A stretch of DNA of 64,000 nucleotides from Segatella copri (GCF_002224675.1 NZ_NMPZ01000014.1:1-64000); one strand, 5' to 3'. Positions 1 through 10,054 are shown, numbered from the stretch's first letter. Notes: generated by a model not told the origin, from the letters alone. Numbers and translations: made by a program.

Positions 1-287
1 GTCAGGACTTTGTGATAAGGTGAAGAGTGGTGAAGAGTGGTGCGTAACTCTTCACCTCTCGCACCCCCAGTGTTTATCGGGGTTTCAGCCGATTTGGTGA
101 AGAGTGAAGAGTAAAAAGAAGAGTGGTGCTTTTATAAAAAACTCCCGACGTATCGTTTTGTGCCTGGCAATGGCAGATTATTGCCCTGGTAAGGGGCAAT
201 GTTGTGCCATAGTGAGGCAATAAGCGATACAAGCCGCTTTACGCATCGTAAGTACTATCAGAGATACCTGCTAAAACCTACCAGACC
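1..287. repeat. Non-coding region with GAAGAGTG-type short repeats
   Basis: No gene is supported here. Bases 19-130 hold several copies of the octamer TGAAGAGT in both orientations (for example near 21, 31, 48 inverted, 97 and 104). Related runs occur at 45549-45588 and 59352-59392. Bases 180-200 form a perfect 7-bp hairpin (ATTGCCC, 7-nt loop, GGGCAAT) downstream of the TtcA-like gene. It lacks a T-run on either strand, so it is not a clear Rho-independent terminator. Confidence 0.5.
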
Positions 288-986
288 TTATCCCCTATTC
301 ATCATCGCCCGCCAAAGACTGTATCTCGCCTCGGGATTCAGCTGTTCCAGCTGCTGGAAGATCTGCTGCATATCTCTGCGACGCGTGGTCTCCTCGTACG
401 GACACAGCGCCTTCTGCTTCGTGAATTGCAACTCCTCTGCCACCTCTCGGATATCCTTCTCATGCGCCAGACAGAGGGGACGGATAATGGTGAGCGGATA
501 ATGCTTCAACCGCAGACTAGGAAGCATCGTGGAGGCAGAACCCTCGAAGGTGATATTCATCAGGAAAGTTACGAGGATATCATCCATGTGATGACCCAGG
601 GCTATCTTATTGAAACCATTATTCACCGCAAACTCGAAGAGTGTCTTGCGGCGGTTCCAGGCACAAAGGAAACAACGGGTCTTGCGGGGATCGGTGGATT
701 CATCGAAAGAACTATGCAGGATATGGAGTTTGATGCCATTCTCTGCACAAAATGCCTGCAGATAAGAACGGTCGGTCTCGTAAGGGATGTTATCCATAAT
801 GATATGCGCCGCCTCCACCTCGATATGCGGCTTATAGATGCGGGCACGCTGAGCCAAGAGGCGCAACAGTTCCAGGGAATCCTTTCCGCCGCTCAAGGCA
901 ATGAGAATCCGGTCACCATCCTCCAAAAGGTGATAATCCACGCATCCTTTATTGAATCGCTTTAAAATCTTCTGTTCTGCTTTCAT
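288..986 (-). CDS. TtcA-family tRNA 2-thiocytidine synthetase-like PP-loop protein
   Basis: This is a PP-loop ATP pyrophosphatase of the TtcA type, which adenylates and thiolates C32 of certain tRNAs in the cytoplasm. The protein is 232 aa. The ATP-binding SGGKDS loop is at about residues 32-37. A CFLC motif (Cys 105 and 108) and a third Cys near 195 match the three Fe-S ligands of TtcA. The ATG at 986 is preferred over a GTG one codon upstream. E. coli TtcA is longer, so this is a short family member and the exact substrate is inferred. It lies downstream of rny but behind a terminator at 1027-1061, so it is probably a separate unit. Confidence 0.8.
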   Translation of the reverse strand: MKAEQKILKRFNKGCVDYHLLEDGDRILIALSGGKDSLELLRLLAQRARIYKPHIEVEAAHIIMDNIPYETDRSYLQAFCAENGIKLHILHSSFDESTDPRKTRCFLCAWNRRKTLFEFAVNNGFNKIALGHHMDDILVTFLMNITFEGSASTMLPSLRLKHYPLTIIRPLCLAHEKDIREVAEELQFTKQKALCPYEETTRRRDMQQIFQQLEQLNPEARYSLWRAMMNRG

Positions 987-1026
987 CACATTATATTATA
1001 TAAATGTAGCCGTACATGATATGAAA

Positions 1027-1061
1027 GAAAAAAGCCGCTGTCCCCTAGAGAACAGCGACTT
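1027..1061 (-). terminator. Rho-independent terminator of the rny operon
   Basis: Read on the minus strand, a stem of about 10-11 bp (GTCGCTGTTC with GGGACAGCGGC, including G-U pairs) has a 4-nt loop and is followed directly by TTTTTTC. It sits 90 bp after the rny stop codon and before the TtcA-like gene. Confidence 0.75.
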
Positions 1062-1150
1062 TATCAAATACATTCCTCATCCTATAAAGGAGAGAAACGA
1101 CAATTTAAACTTCGAATATATGAAAACGCGTTTTATCGCTTGATTCCTTC

Positions 1151-2683
1151 TTACTTAGCGTAAGCTACACTGCGAGTCTCACGAATCACGGTGATCTTCA
1201 CCTGACCAGGATAGGTCATCTCGTTCTGAATCTTGGTTGCAATCTCATCAGAGAGCTTGATACTCTGCTCATCGCTCATCTTGTCGGCACCCACGATGAC
1301 ACGAAGTTCACGACCTGCCTGGATGGCATAGGTCTTTGTTACGCCAGGATAGCTCATGGCAATAGCCTCAAGATCGTTCAATCGCTTGATATATGCCTCT
1401 ACAATCTCACGGCGGGCACCTGGACGGGCACCTGAGATAGCATCACACACCTGTACGATAGGAGCCAGAAGGGTGTTCATCTCCATCTCGTCGTGGTGAG
1501 CACCGATGGCATTGCAGATATCTGCCTTCTCCTTGTACTTCTCGGCAATCTTGGCACCATAGAGTGCGTGTGGCAACTCGCTCTCCTCGTCTGGCACCTT
1601 ACCGATATCGTGCAACAGACCGGCACGCTTTGCCTTCTTAGGGTTCAAGCCCAGCTCAGAAGCCATCACCGCACAGAGATTGGCGGTTTCGCGCGCATGC
1701 TGCAAGAGGTTCTGACCATAAGATGAACGGTACTTCATCTTACCGATGATACGGATCAACTCAGGATGCAGACCATGGATACCGAGGTCGATGGCTGTAC
1801 GCTTACCGGTCTCGATGATCTCATTATCCAACTGCTTCTTCACCTTGGCTACCACCTCCTCGATACGGGCTGGGTGGATACGGCCATCGGCTACCAACTG
1901 ATGGAGAGCCAGACGGCAAACCTCACGGCGCACAGGGTCGAAGGCTGAAATAACGATAGCCTCAGGAGTATCATCTACCACGATTTCCACACCGGTGGCT
2001 GCCTCGAGGGCACGGATGTTACGGCCTTCACGACCAATGATGCGTCCCTTGACCTCATCATTATCGATATGGAATACAGAGACAGAGTTCTCGATAGCTG
2101 TCTCGGTAGCCACACGCTGGATGGTCTGGATTACAATCTTCTTAGCCTGCTGGTTGGCATTGAGCTTGGCATCATCCATGATCTCATTGATGTAGCTGGC
2201 TGCATCAAGACGAGCCTGATCCTTCAAGCTTTCTACCAAGCGGCTCTTCGCCTCCTCGGCACTGAGACCGGAAAGCTCTTCGAGCTTAGCCTGCTCCTGC
2301 TTCTGCATCTTCTCGAGTTCCTGCTGCTTCACGGCGAGGAGTTTCTTCTCATTGTCGATGCGCTGCTGATACTGCTCTACCTCCTGCTTGCGGCGACCGA
2401 GGTCTTCCTGTCGCTGGTTGAGCGAGATTTCACGCTGCTTGAGCTTGTTTTCACTCTGCTGAATACGGGAGTTGCGCTGCTGCACCTCCTTCTCCAACTC
2501 GGCTTTCTTATTGAGGAACTTCTCCTTCACTTCGAGAAGCTTTTTCTCCTTTACCACTTCTGCCTCTTTGCTGGCAGCATCTATCATTTCATTATATTTT
2601 CCCTTAATGACATAACGGAAAATGACATACCCCACGATACCTCCCAACACGAGAGCTATCAGGGCCGCTATTATTGTTACCAT
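1151..2683 (-). CDS. rny: Ribonuclease Y
   Basis: RNase Y is a membrane-anchored endoribonuclease that starts mRNA decay. The 510-aa product has the full architecture: an N-terminal membrane helix (about residues 4-24), a long Glu/Lys/Gln-rich coiled coil (about 30-160), a KH domain with [11 protein letters not shown] (about 210-222) and an HD domain with the metal motif LLHDIGK (about 355). Length equals the family norm. It is the last gene of an operon with a coiled-coil protein and ZapA, with a 25-bp gap to zapA, and is followed by a terminator. Confidence 0.97.
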   Translation of the reverse strand: MVTIIAALIALVLGGIVGYVIFRYVIKGKYNEMIDAASKEAEVVKEKKLLEVKEKFLNKKAELEKEVQQRNSRIQQSENKLKQREISLNQRQEDLGRRKQEVEQYQQRIDNEKKLLAVKQQELEKMQKQEQAKLEELSGLSAEEAKSRLVESLKDQARLDAASYINEIMDDAKLNANQQAKKIVIQTIQRVATETAIENSVSVFHIDNDEVKGRIIGREGRNIRALEAATGVEIVVDDTPEAIVISAFDPVRREVCRLALHQLVADGRIHPARIEEVVAKVKKQLDNEIIETGKRTAIDLGIHGLHPELIRIIGKMKYRSSYGQNLLQHARETANLCAVMASELGLNPKKAKRAGLLHDIGKVPDEESELPHALYGAKIAEKYKEKADICNAIGAHHDEMEMNTLLAPIVQVCDAISGARPGARREIVEAYIKRLNDLEAIAMSYPGVTKTYAIQAGRELRVIVGADKMSDEQSIKLSDEIATKIQNEMTYPGQVKITVIRETRSVAYAK

Positions 2684-2708
2684 ATATATATTATAATTAT
2701 TAATATTC

Positions 2709-2999
2709 TTACTTAGCCAAGGTATCTTCTATCTCCGCAGTCAGCTTGTCCAGAATATCATTATATGGTTGGGTATCATTTTTATCTGATTCCTTCTCGA
2801 ATCTCAAAGCCACGTCGATGAGAGCCATATACAAAATCTCCTTGTCGCTCTTGCGCCCCTTAAAGATTTTCGCATACGAATTGACGATCTCATCGATCAA
2901 CTTAGACGACTTACGATAATACTCCTCATCCTCTCTCGGTATTCTTACCGTGAGGTCGGTATCATATACATGTAATCTGATCTGTAATTTATCTTCCAT
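2709..2999 (-). CDS. zapA: Cell division protein ZapA
   Basis: ZapA binds FtsZ filaments and stabilises the Z-ring. The reading frame opens at 3053, but the ATG at 2999 gives the usual family start ([13 protein letters not shown]) and is preceded by a GGAGCGGAGG purine tract, so a 96-aa protein is annotated. It has the ZapA pattern: a beta-rich head with [11 protein letters not shown] and a C-terminal helix suited to coiled-coil tetramers. Starting at 2999 also leaves a clean 26-bp gap to the upstream gene instead of an overlap. The neighbours support co-transcription with rny. Confidence 0.9.
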   Translation of the reverse strand: MEDKLQIRLHVYDTDLTVRIPREDEEYYRKSSKLIDEIVNSYAKIFKGRKSDKEILYMALIDVALRFEKESDKNDTQPYNDILDKLTAEIEDTLAK

Positions 3000-3025
3000 C
3001 TGATCTGCCTCCGCTCCAATAGTTA

Positions 3026-3319
3026 TTACTTGTCGCTCAGTAGCGTTATACACTTGTTGACATCTCTGATGAGCTTGGCGATGCGCTTCTGGGTGGTCTC
3101 CATGTCGGAGTCGGAAATCGTCATCATCTTCGCCATCTTCAGACTGTCGTAATCATGCTTTGCCTGAGTCAACTTCTCCTGCAATTCCTTGATCTTGGCA
3201 TCGCGCTCATCCACCATCGCATACAGCTCAGCATTCTCATGCTTGATATCTTCAAACTTGAGAATCATCTGCCTTACTCTTGTGGCAAACGTATTGATTG
3301 TTTTCTCACTAGCACTCAT
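3026..3319 (-). CDS. Small coiled-coil protein upstream of zapA
   Basis: The 97-aa product is almost entirely helical. A heptad-rich region (about residues 20-65, HENAELYAMVDERDAKIKEL) predicts a coiled coil, and no membrane segment or signal is seen. It is the first gene of the operon with zapA and rny, behind a good promoter at 3340-3369. Small coiled-coil proteins before zapA are common in Bacteroidales and recall ZapB in shape, but homology to ZapB cannot be shown here. A division role is inferred from context only. Confidence 0.85.
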   Translation of the reverse strand: MSASEKTINTFATRVRQMILKFEDIKHENAELYAMVDERDAKIKELQEKLTQAKHDYDSLKMAKMMTISDSDMETTQKRIAKLIRDVNKCITLLSDK

Positions 3320-3339
3320 GCCTTTTTATTTTTTGGCTA

Positions 3340-3369
3340 CAAATTTAAGAGAATAATTTGAAAAAAACA
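3340..3369 (-). promoter_or_regulatory. Promoter of the coiled-coil/zapA/rny operon
   Basis: On the minus strand, TTG (3369-3367), a 19-nt spacer and TAAATTTG (3347-3340) match the Bacteroidetes primary sigma factor consensus. The predicted transcript start leaves a short leader before the ATG at 3319. Confidence 0.7.
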
Positions 3370-3409
3370 AATATTCTCCTATTTTTTTATCTTTTTGGGA
3401 GAATATTGG

Positions 3410-4060
3410 CTACTTTCCCATCTTTTGCTTTGCCTTTTCCACCTCTTCATCGGATGGACGTGGCTCCTTCTTTGCCAACATCAGTACCTGGAAGGTGAAA
3501 TCGGTAACCCATTGCTGGCTGAACTTCAGACGGGTGTTAAAGTGGCGCAAGCCTACCACGGTCTTGAGCACGCTGGCATCCGAGAAATCGTTCTTGTTGA
3601 AGATATCGTCCACAGTCTGTGCAGTGAGCTTATAGAGGGTCTTCTTCATGAAGCTTGGCAGACGAAGCTTGAACTTCATCAGGTTGCCCATGAGCATCAT
3701 CAGATCCTGGGTGAAGTTCTGGAACTGGATGAGATAGGTATTGACATCCTGGAGTTTCTGGCAGTTCTTGCGGATGCTGGCATCAATCTCCTTGAAAAAG
3801 TTATCGTCGGTATCATAGAGGTTCTTCATCATCTTCTTGACCTGAGCCTTCTCGCCGATGCCCAGACGGTTGTTGACGGTAGGAACATGGAGGCTGGTCT
3901 TGAAGACACGGAGGTCTGGAAGCATAGCCAGATTGGTGATACCTAATTGTGAAGCCAAGGCTGCCTGGAAATATACACGGACCAGGGTCATGTAGTCTTC
4001 CATTCCACCTACTTTCTTATCTTCGTCTTTACGACTGAATAGTTTAGAAAATATTCCCAT
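3410..4060 (-). CDS. Conserved hypothetical protein
   Basis: The product is 216 aa, cytoplasmic by appearance (no signal or membrane helix), mostly helical and rich in Phe, Met and Lys. It starts MGIFSKLFSRK, which could form an amphipathic membrane-contacting helix. I do not recognise a catalytic motif or a named domain. It is monocistronic: its -7 box is at 4101-4108 and the next gene on this strand begins 90 bp downstream with its own promoter. Codon use resembles the neighbouring housekeeping genes. Confidence 0.85.
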   Translation of the reverse strand: MGIFSKLFSRKDEDKKVGGMEDYMTLVRVYFQAALASQLGITNLAMLPDLRVFKTSLHVPTVNNRLGIGEKAQVKKMMKNLYDTDDNFFKEIDASIRKNCQKLQDVNTYLIQFQNFTQDLMMLMGNLMKFKLRLPSFMKKTLYKLTAQTVDDIFNKNDFSDASVLKTVVGLRHFNTRLKFSQQWVTDFTFQVLMLAKKEPRPSDEEVEKAKQKMGK

Positions 4061-4100
4061 TCTTAATCTTATTTATTCATTAATGTTCTTAAATGTTCTG

Positions 4101-4108
4101 CAAAAATA
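4101..4108 (-). promoter_or_regulatory. -7 box for the hypothetical gene at 3410
   Basis: The minus-strand sequence TATTTTTG matches TAnnTTTG and lies 40 bp before the start codon at 4060. The AT-rich stretch 4110-4220 between here and the rfbA promoter holds no gene. Confidence 0.5.
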
Positions 4109-4223
4109 CAATAAAATCGCAAAATACCCAAATTAAGAAGTAGTTTTTTTCCCTTAAAGTATATTTTTCCTATATTATATGAAGATTTTAGGCTGATTAT
4201 TTTCACCGCTCAATATTTTTTAG

Positions 4224-4357
4224 TAACTTTGCCACGTTTTTAAAGACGTTTTTTCTGTTCCGCCCAGAGACTACACTGACTGCGGAACGTGCAACATATA
4301 ATATAAGGTATAATAAGAACTTTTCCCATTAATAAAGGAAAGAAACAAGAAGAAGAT
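4224..4357 (+). promoter_or_regulatory. rfbA promoter and structured 5' leader
   Basis: TAACTTTG at 4224-4231 is a consensus -7 box; the -33 element is weak. The predicted leader of about 120 nt contains a perfect 7-bp hairpin, GTTCCGC (4257-4263) with GCGGAAC (4282-4288). It could mark post-initiation control, such as UpxY/NusG-like antitermination known for Bacteroides capsule loci, but no such regulator gene is present here. Confidence 0.5.
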
Positions 4358-5236
4358 ATGAAAGGAATCGTATTAGCAGGTGGTTCGGGTACCAGACTGT
4401 ACCCTATCACAAAAGGCATCAGCAAGCAGCTGATTCCTATCTTTGACAAACCTATGATATATTATCCCGTATCGGTACTGATGCTGGCTGGTATCAAGGA
4501 AATTCTGATTATCTCTACGCCTTTCGACCTGCCTGGATTCAAGAGACTGCTGGGCGACGGAAGCGAACTGGGGGTTCACTTCGAGTATGCTGAACAGCCT
4601 TCGCCTGACGGACTGGCTCAGGCGTTCATCATCGGTGAGGAATTCATAGGGAAGGATGACGTCTGCCTCGTGCTGGGCGACAACATCTTCTACGGAGCCG
4701 GTTTTACCGGACTGCTGAAGGAGAGCGTGAAGGCAGCCGAAGCAGGACAGGCAAGCGTATTCGGCTACTACGTGAACGATCCGGAAAGATACGGCGTGGC
4801 GGAGTTTGACAAGGACGGCAACTGCCTGAGCATCGAGGAGAAGCCGGCACAGCCTAAGAGCAACTATGCCGTAGTGGGACTCTACTTCTATCCGAACAGC
4901 GTGGTGGAAGTGGCGAACCACATCAAGCCTAGTGCGCGTGGAGAGCTGGAGATTACCACAGTGAACCAGCACTATCTGGCAGAGAAGACCCTGAAGGTAA
5001 GAACCCTGCAGCGCGGTTTTGCCTGGCTTGATACCGGTACCCACGACAGTCTTTCGGAAGCCAGCACCTTCATAGAGGTGATAGAAAAGCGCCAGGGACT
5101 GAAGGTAGCCTGCCTGGAAGAGATAGCCTACAACCAGGGATGGATCGGCAAGGAACAGCTGAAGAAACTGGCAGAACCGATGCTCAAGAACGGATACGGA
5201 CAGTATCTGATGGCTATTGCTACTGACAACAGATAA
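4358..5236 (+). CDS. rfbA: Glucose-1-phosphate thymidylyltransferase
   Basis: RfbA joins dTTP and glucose-1-phosphate to make dTDP-glucose, the first step to dTDP-rhamnose for surface polysaccharides. The 292-aa protein has the nucleotidyltransferase signature [18 protein letters not shown] at its N-terminus, the metal-binding VLGDNIFYG (about residues 107-115) and the substrate motif [11 protein letters not shown]. Length is standard. rfbB, rfbC and rfbD are not in the window. It lies 58 bp before the Wzc-like kinase, and the pair probably belongs to polysaccharide export. Confidence 0.95.
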   Translation: MKGIVLAGGSGTRLYPITKGISKQLIPIFDKPMIYYPVSVLMLAGIKEILIISTPFDLPGFKRLLGDGSELGVHFEYAEQPSPDGLAQAFIIGEEFIGKDDVCLVLGDNIFYGAGFTGLLKESVKAAEAGQASVFGYYVNDPERYGVAEFDKDGNCLSIEEKPAQPKSNYAVVGLYFYPNSVVEVANHIKPSARGELEITTVNQHYLAEKTLKVRTLQRGFAWLDTGTHDSLSEASTFIEVIEKRQGLKVACLEEIAYNQGWIGKEQLKKLAEPMLKNGYGQYLMAIATDNR

Positions 5237-5294
5237 GCTCTGACTCAAGACTGAGATTTCAACAGAATAAAATAAGAATATCATTAATAGTAAA

Positions 5295-7766
5295 ATGGAA
5301 GAAAACAAGAATTACGAACTTGAGGACTTGCAGGAGCAGGAAGAACAGTCGGCGCTCGACTTTCAGACCATCTATTCCACTCTGATCCTGAACTGGAAAT
5401 GGTTCCTTCTCTCGATTGTTCTCTGCTGTGCCCTTGCAGTGGCTTACGTGAAGCTGGCACCAAAGGTATTCCAGAGTTCTACGAAGATTTTGATCAAGGA
5501 TGATGAATCCAAGAAGAGCGGCGGTGCTGCCGGTGCAGCGGCTGCGGCGATGTCGAACCTGAGTCTGGGATTCATGTCCAGTTCCAACGGTATCGACAAC
5601 GAGACGGAAATTCTGAACTCACGCTTTCTAGTACAGCAGACCATCAAGAACCTGAAGCTCTACGCAGAGTACAAGCACGGCGGCATGCTGGTAGATACGC
5701 TGATCTATGCCAAGCAGGAAGTAAACGTGGACATGGACACCACCAGCCTGAAGCAGCTGAATGCTCCGATGAAGCTGACCATCACCCGTGAGGGAGGCAG
5801 CTACCACGTAAAGGGTAAGTATTTCAAGCCTATCGATGCAGAAACCTTCGAAAAGGCTCCTTACGAAATCAACAAAACCATCGCCAAACTCCCGGCACAG
5901 ATCAGAACCAAGGCGGGTACACTGACCCTGACACAGAACCCTGTCTATGAGCTGAAGGAAGGTACTGAGCTGAAGGTGGAGATGATATCTCCTTTCAAGG
6001 CTTCTAAGGAATACTTCAAGCGTCTGACCATGAACCAGACCAAGAAGACGGCTAACACCGTGGAGCTGACCTTCAACGATGAGAGCAGAGAAAGAGGCGT
6101 TGACTTCCTCAATGGTCTGATTGATGCCTACAACTATCAGGCAAACATCGACAAGAACGAGATACAGAAGCGCACAGAAGACTTCATCAACAGCCGACTG
6201 GCAAAGATCTCTACAGAGTTGACCGGCAACGATACCAACCTGGAGAAGTACAAGCAGAAGAACCGTATGGTGGACATCGGACTGAACGCCAAGCAGGCTG
6301 TATTGAGTTCCGACCAGTTTGACCAGGAGTTGAACAAGGCCAATATGCAGGTGGAACTGCTCAACGAGATCGGTAAGTATATGGATCAGCCAGCCAACAA
6401 GTATCAGCCTATCCCTACCAACGTAGGTCTGGAGGATGAGAGTGCTACGGCATTGATCGGACAATACAACAGCCTTGCCCTGACCCGCAAGCAGCTGCTG
6501 CACAGTGCGAGCGAGGATTCGCCAGTGGTAACCCCTATCACAGCACAGCTGGAAGACCTGATGACTGCCATCAAGCGAGCTATGTTCCAGGCAAGAATCA
6601 ATATGAAGATCCAGCGTAACAGCATCGCCGACATGGCAAGCAAATACGAGAAGACCATCGGTGTGACTCCAGAACAGGAGAAGGCATTGACACAGATCGG
6701 CCGTCAGCAGTCGGTTACCTCAGGTCTTTACCTGATGCTGCTGCAGAAGCGTGAGGAAACTTCCATGTCGCTGGCATCAACCGCCGACAAGGCAAAGATC
6801 ATCGAGCCTGCAGCCTTCGTAGATAAGGTAAGCCCTAAGGGAATCATCGCATTGCTCATCGCATTCATCCTGGGTGTTGCCATCCCTGCCGGTATCATCT
6901 ACCTGCGCGAACTGCTGCGCAACAAGATTCTGGGCCACGACGATGTAGAGAAACTGACTCAGCTCCCTATCATCGGAGACATCCCTACTGCCAGCGCCAA
7001 CGGAAGCAAGGGTAACATCGTGATACAGGAAAACAAGAGTAACCTGATGTCGGAAATCTTCAGAGGATTGCGTACCAACCTGCAACTGGCAGGTGACGAC
7101 AAGGAAAAGGTATTCATCGTGACCTCTACCACTACCGGAGAAGGCAAGACCTTCATCGCTTCGAACCTTGCCATGAGCCTCGCTCTGCTGGAAAAGAAGA
7201 CCATCATGGTGGGACTCGATATCAGAAAGCCTAGAATGGCAGAACTCTTCGGCATCAGCGACCGCCAGCACGGCATCACCAACATCCTTGCCAAAGAGGA
7301 ATGCAACTGGGAGGAAGTAAAAGATCAGATCGTAGCATCTGGCGTGAACCACAACTTCGACTTGCTGATGGCAGGTCCAACAGCAGCCAACCCTGGTGAA
7401 CTGATGGTAAGAAAGAGCCTGAAGCAGACCATCGCTCTGCTGAAAGAGCACTACGACTATGTGATCATTGATACAGCGCCTGTAGGTCTGGTAGCAGATA
7501 CCCTGCAGCTCAGCAAGTTGGCAGACAGAACCCTGTTCGTTTGCCGCGCAGACTTCTCAACCAAGTCTAGCTTCACTTACATCAACAAGCTCGATGAGCA
7601 GAAGAAACTGCCAAATATCTCAATCGTAATCAACGATATCGACCTCTCCAAGAAGAAGTTCGCATACAGTTACGGATTTGGCAAATACAGCAAAAACGGC
7701 AACCGTTCTTTCGGTTCCTACGGTTTGTTCAGCAACAACACCAATGATGACAGCATCAAGATCTAG
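5295..7766 (+). CDS. Polysaccharide co-polymerase / BY-kinase (Wzc-like tyrosine autokinase)
   Basis: This inner-membrane protein controls chain length and export of capsule or exopolysaccharide. The 823-aa product combines an N-terminal Wzz domain with a first membrane helix (about 36-56), a long periplasmic coiled-coil part, a second helix (about 518-540) and a cytoplasmic BY-kinase domain. Kinase motifs are Walker A TTTGEGKT (about 612-619), Walker A' VGLDIRKPRM (about 637) and Walker B VIIDTAP (about 722). The C-terminal tail after residue 785 carries several Tyr residues (FAYSYGFGKYSK) fit for autophosphorylation. An alanine/glycine-rich stretch near residue 75-85 is unusual but in frame. 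A strong terminator follows. Confidence 0.95.
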   Translation: MEENKNYELEDLQEQEEQSALDFQTIYSTLILNWKWFLLSIVLCCALAVAYVKLAPKVFQSSTKILIKDDESKKSGGAAGAAAAAMSNLSLGFMSSSNGIDNETEILNSRFLVQQTIKNLKLYAEYKHGGMLVDTLIYAKQEVNVDMDTTSLKQLNAPMKLTITREGGSYHVKGKYFKPIDAETFEKAPYEINKTIAKLPAQIRTKAGTLTLTQNPVYELKEGTELKVEMISPFKASKEYFKRLTMNQTKKTANTVELTFNDESRERGVDFLNGLIDAYNYQANIDKNEIQKRTEDFINSRLAKISTELTGNDTNLEKYKQKNRMVDIGLNAKQAVLSSDQFDQELNKANMQVELLNEIGKYMDQPANKYQPIPTNVGLEDESATALIGQYNSLALTRKQLLHSASEDSPVVTPITAQLEDLMTAIKRAMFQARINMKIQRNSIADMASKYEKTIGVTPEQEKALTQIGRQQSVTSGLYLMLLQKREETSMSLASTADKAKIIEPAAFVDKVSPKGIIALLIAFILGVAIPAGIIYLRELLRNKILGHDDVEKLTQLPIIGDIPTASANGSKGNIVIQENKSNLMSEIFRGLRTNLQLAGDDKEKVFIVTSTTTGEGKTFIASNLAMSLALLEKKTIMVGLDIRKPRMAELFGISDRQHGITNILAKEECNWEEVKDQIVASGVNHNFDLLMAGPTAANPGELMVRKSLKQTIALLKEHYDYVIIDTAPVGLVADTLQLSKLADRTLFVCRADFSTKSSFTYINKLDEQKKLPNISIVINDIDLSKKKFAYSYGFGKYSKNGNRSFGSYGLFSNNTNDDSIKI

Positions 7767-7788
7767 ATCTTGAATCACGATAAAAAAA

Positions 7789-7828
7789 CGACGTGCAGCA
7801 CTTGAATCAAAGTGCTGCACGTTTTTTT
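7789..7828. terminator. Bidirectional terminator between the BY-kinase and ppiD genes
   Basis: ACGTGCAGCACTT (7791-7803) and AAGTGCTGCACGT (7809-7821) form a perfect 13-bp stem, flanked by A-run on the left and T-run on the right, so it can stop transcripts from both converging genes. A second imperfect hairpin (GGGCG at 7843-7847 with CGCCC near 7873) lies closer to the ppiD end. Confidence 0.9.
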
Positions 7829-7903
7829 ATGCATCAAAAAAATAGGGCGCATCACAAAAGAATCGTGACACGCCCAAATAATAGAAAATGATAATTACTA
7901 TAA

Positions 7904-10054
7904 TTAGAAGAACAAGTAGCGGTTATCCACTACGTGAGCCTTCATATAAAGCTCGTTCATGAAGTTGCCGGCATACTGCATAGCCTTCTGGCGGCACTTC
8001 TGCTCATAAGCCTTCTCATCGAACTTAACAGGACGGTTGGTCTTGCCAGTAACCTGGAAGAGATAAACACCTGCGTTACCCTTTACTGCGTTAGCTACGA
8101 AAGCGCCCTTCTTGGTAGCTGAAACAGCACCAGAAACAGCTGGCTCGCTGGCACCTGTAGCAGAAATGAAGGTTGGAGCTGCAAAAGTAATCTGATTAAC
8201 GGTAGCAATCTTGGCACCCTTAGCCTTAGCAGCAGCGATGCTCTTCACACCAGCTACCTTAGCCATAATCAGCTCAGCCTTCTTGTCCTTGATGACCTCA
8301 GCCTTTACCATCTCCTTAACCTGAGGATCGCTCAAGTCGCGGTAACCGATGCGATGAATCTTATCCAATACTACTACGAGCAAGTGGTTGTTGTCGCCAC
8401 ACTCATACATAGGAGAAACCTCACCCTCCTTGCTCTCGAAGATCCACTTCAAGGCATCACGGGTAGAATGGATGTTGGCTACATAGTGAGTAGCTGTTGT
8501 CATATCATTCAGGTTCTGTACGCGATAACCGCTCTTGGTTGCATTCTTCAAGAGATCCTCTGACTTAGGATTAGCACTTACATAGCTAGAGAACTTGTTG
8601 AATGCTGTACGGTAAGTATCGTTAGAGAACTGAATCTCCTTCTTGATGACTGCTGCCACATACTTGGTTACCATTGCCTTGCGGTCGCAAACCTGGAGGA
8701 TGACATAACCCTGACCGAGCTGAAGCTCATTGTATGCATTGACAGAAGCTGTATTCAATGTGTTGATGAATGCCTTGTTGTCCTTATCCATAGTCTGAGC
8801 ATACTCATACTGCTTGGTAGTCATCCAAGCCTTCTCACCAGTCTGACCATACTTCTTAGCGAGTGCCTCGAAGTCTGCACCAGCAGCAAGAGCGCTGTGG
8901 ATTGAGTCTGCCTTGGTCTTAGCCTCAGCCTGAGAAGCTGCTGCCACCTGGATGACACGATACTGGATAGAGTCTGGCAACTGCTGCTTGCTCATCAGTT
9001 TCACGATGTTCAATGTATTATCAGAAGCATTAACCTTTACTGCAGAAGTAGCACCTACAGCCATAGAATCGATAGCCGAAGCAATGTCTGATGGCCAAGC
9101 CTCCTTGCTCACTGGGATACCCAGGTAAGCTACAGTAGAAGCTGACTTGCGAACAAGCTCTGCAGGATCAGCTGCAGCAGCGAGCTGTGCATGATACTCA
9201 GCAAACTCCTTGTTGAGTGCTGCACGGTCGGTCTTGGAAGCCTCAACCTGAACATCGATGAACTTGATATCTCTGCTCTCTACAGGCTGCTTGAAACGAG
9301 CCTTCATCTCGTCATACTTAGCCTTCAGGTCGCTCTCCTCTACCTTCACCTTGTCGTCCTGAACATCAGAATAAGGGAAGGCAGCCAACTGGATCTGGCT
9401 CTCCTCGTTCTCCTCCTTGAAAGCCATCTTAGCCTCTACAGGGTTTGAAAGGAAGCAGTGTGCCAGGAGTGACTGATACTTCTGAGCCAAAGTCTGCTGA
9501 CGGAGTGTCTTCTCGATGAATGACCAGTAGTTGAAAATCTTGGTGTACTGTTCCATCATCTGAGGATTAGCAGATGGGTTAGCCTTCTGAGCCTTGTAAT
9601 CAGCCAGGAACTTCTGGAGAGAAGATGCGTCGAAACGACCTGTCTGCTGATTTACGAATGGAGTCTGCTGAAGCATTGGGTTTGTACCAGTCTTCAAGAT
9701 ATCCTGAAGCTCTGCGTCTGTTACGGTAAGACCCAACTTGCTAGCCTCCTGGGCAATGATCTGGTTCTGTACGTATGTATTCCATACCATGTCCTTCACC
9801 TGATTCATCTGCTCCTCAGGAAGGTTTTCCTGACCTTGTTGCATTTTAATAACCTCTGTGTACTCATCAACGAGCTTCTGGAAATCCTGCACGCTGATTT
9901 TCTCGCCATACACCTCACCGATTTGCTGACGCTCATTGTTCTTTGCAGAATCGCAAGAGCGGAAAGCTTCCTCAGCAATGAAGGCGAAAAGACCGAAACT
10001 GATAATACATACCAGTATCACGCCTCTTTTTCTAATTGTTCCTAATGCTGCCAT
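7904..10054 (-). CDS. Membrane-anchored peptidylprolyl isomerase/chaperone, PpiD-SurA type
   Basis: The 716-aa product has one N-terminal membrane helix (about residues 12-30) and a large periplasmic part. The order is a SurA-type chaperone region (about 40-200), a parvulin-like PPIase domain (about 345-440, including SIQYRVIQVAAASQAEAKTKADSI) and a second parvulin-like segment. This is the PpiD layout, which helps fold outer membrane and secreted proteins at the translocon. In Bacteroidales it typically follows the LptC and GldE-like genes, as here. It has its own -7 box at 10134-10141, so it is at least partly independent of the upstream cluster. Confidence 0.9.
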   Translation of the reverse strand: MAALGTIRKRGVILVCIISFGLFAFIAEEAFRSCDSAKNNERQQIGEVYGEKISVQDFQKLVDEYTEVIKMQQGQENLPEEQMNQVKDMVWNTYVQNQIIAQEASKLGLTVTDAELQDILKTGTNPMLQQTPFVNQQTGRFDASSLQKFLADYKAQKANPSANPQMMEQYTKIFNYWSFIEKTLRQQTLAQKYQSLLAHCFLSNPVEAKMAFKEENEESQIQLAAFPYSDVQDDKVKVEESDLKAKYDEMKARFKQPVESRDIKFIDVQVEASKTDRAALNKEFAEYHAQLAAAADPAELVRKSASTVAYLGIPVSKEAWPSDIASAIDSMAVGATSAVKVNASDNTLNIVKLMSKQQLPDSIQYRVIQVAAASQAEAKTKADSIHSALAAGADFEALAKKYGQTGEKAWMTTKQYEYAQTMDKDNKAFINTLNTASVNAYNELQLGQGYVILQVCDRKAMVTKYVAAVIKKEIQFSNDTYRTAFNKFSSYVSANPKSEDLLKNATKSGYRVQNLNDMTTATHYVANIHSTRDALKWIFESKEGEVSPMYECGDNNHLLVVVLDKIHRIGYRDLSDPQVKEMVKAEVIKDKKAELIMAKVAGVKSIAAAKAKGAKIATVNQITFAAPTFISATGASEPAVSGAVSATKKGAFVANAVKGNAGVYLFQVTGKTNRPVKFDEKAYEQKCRQKAMQYAGNFMNELYMKAHVVDNRYLFF

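Noticed and set aside
245..256. ATCGTAAGTACT shared by 245-256 and 23545-23556 as possible attachment sites
   Set aside because: Only 12 bp match, flanks differ, the intervening DNA is core genome, and no integrase is present.
5628..6503. Long minus-strand ORF opposite the Wzc-like kinase gene, and similar ones opposite rfbA, secA and the fusion gene
   Set aside because: They are shadows of strongly codon-biased genes: compositions are odd (Leu/His/Val-rich), no domains appear, and no promoters face them.
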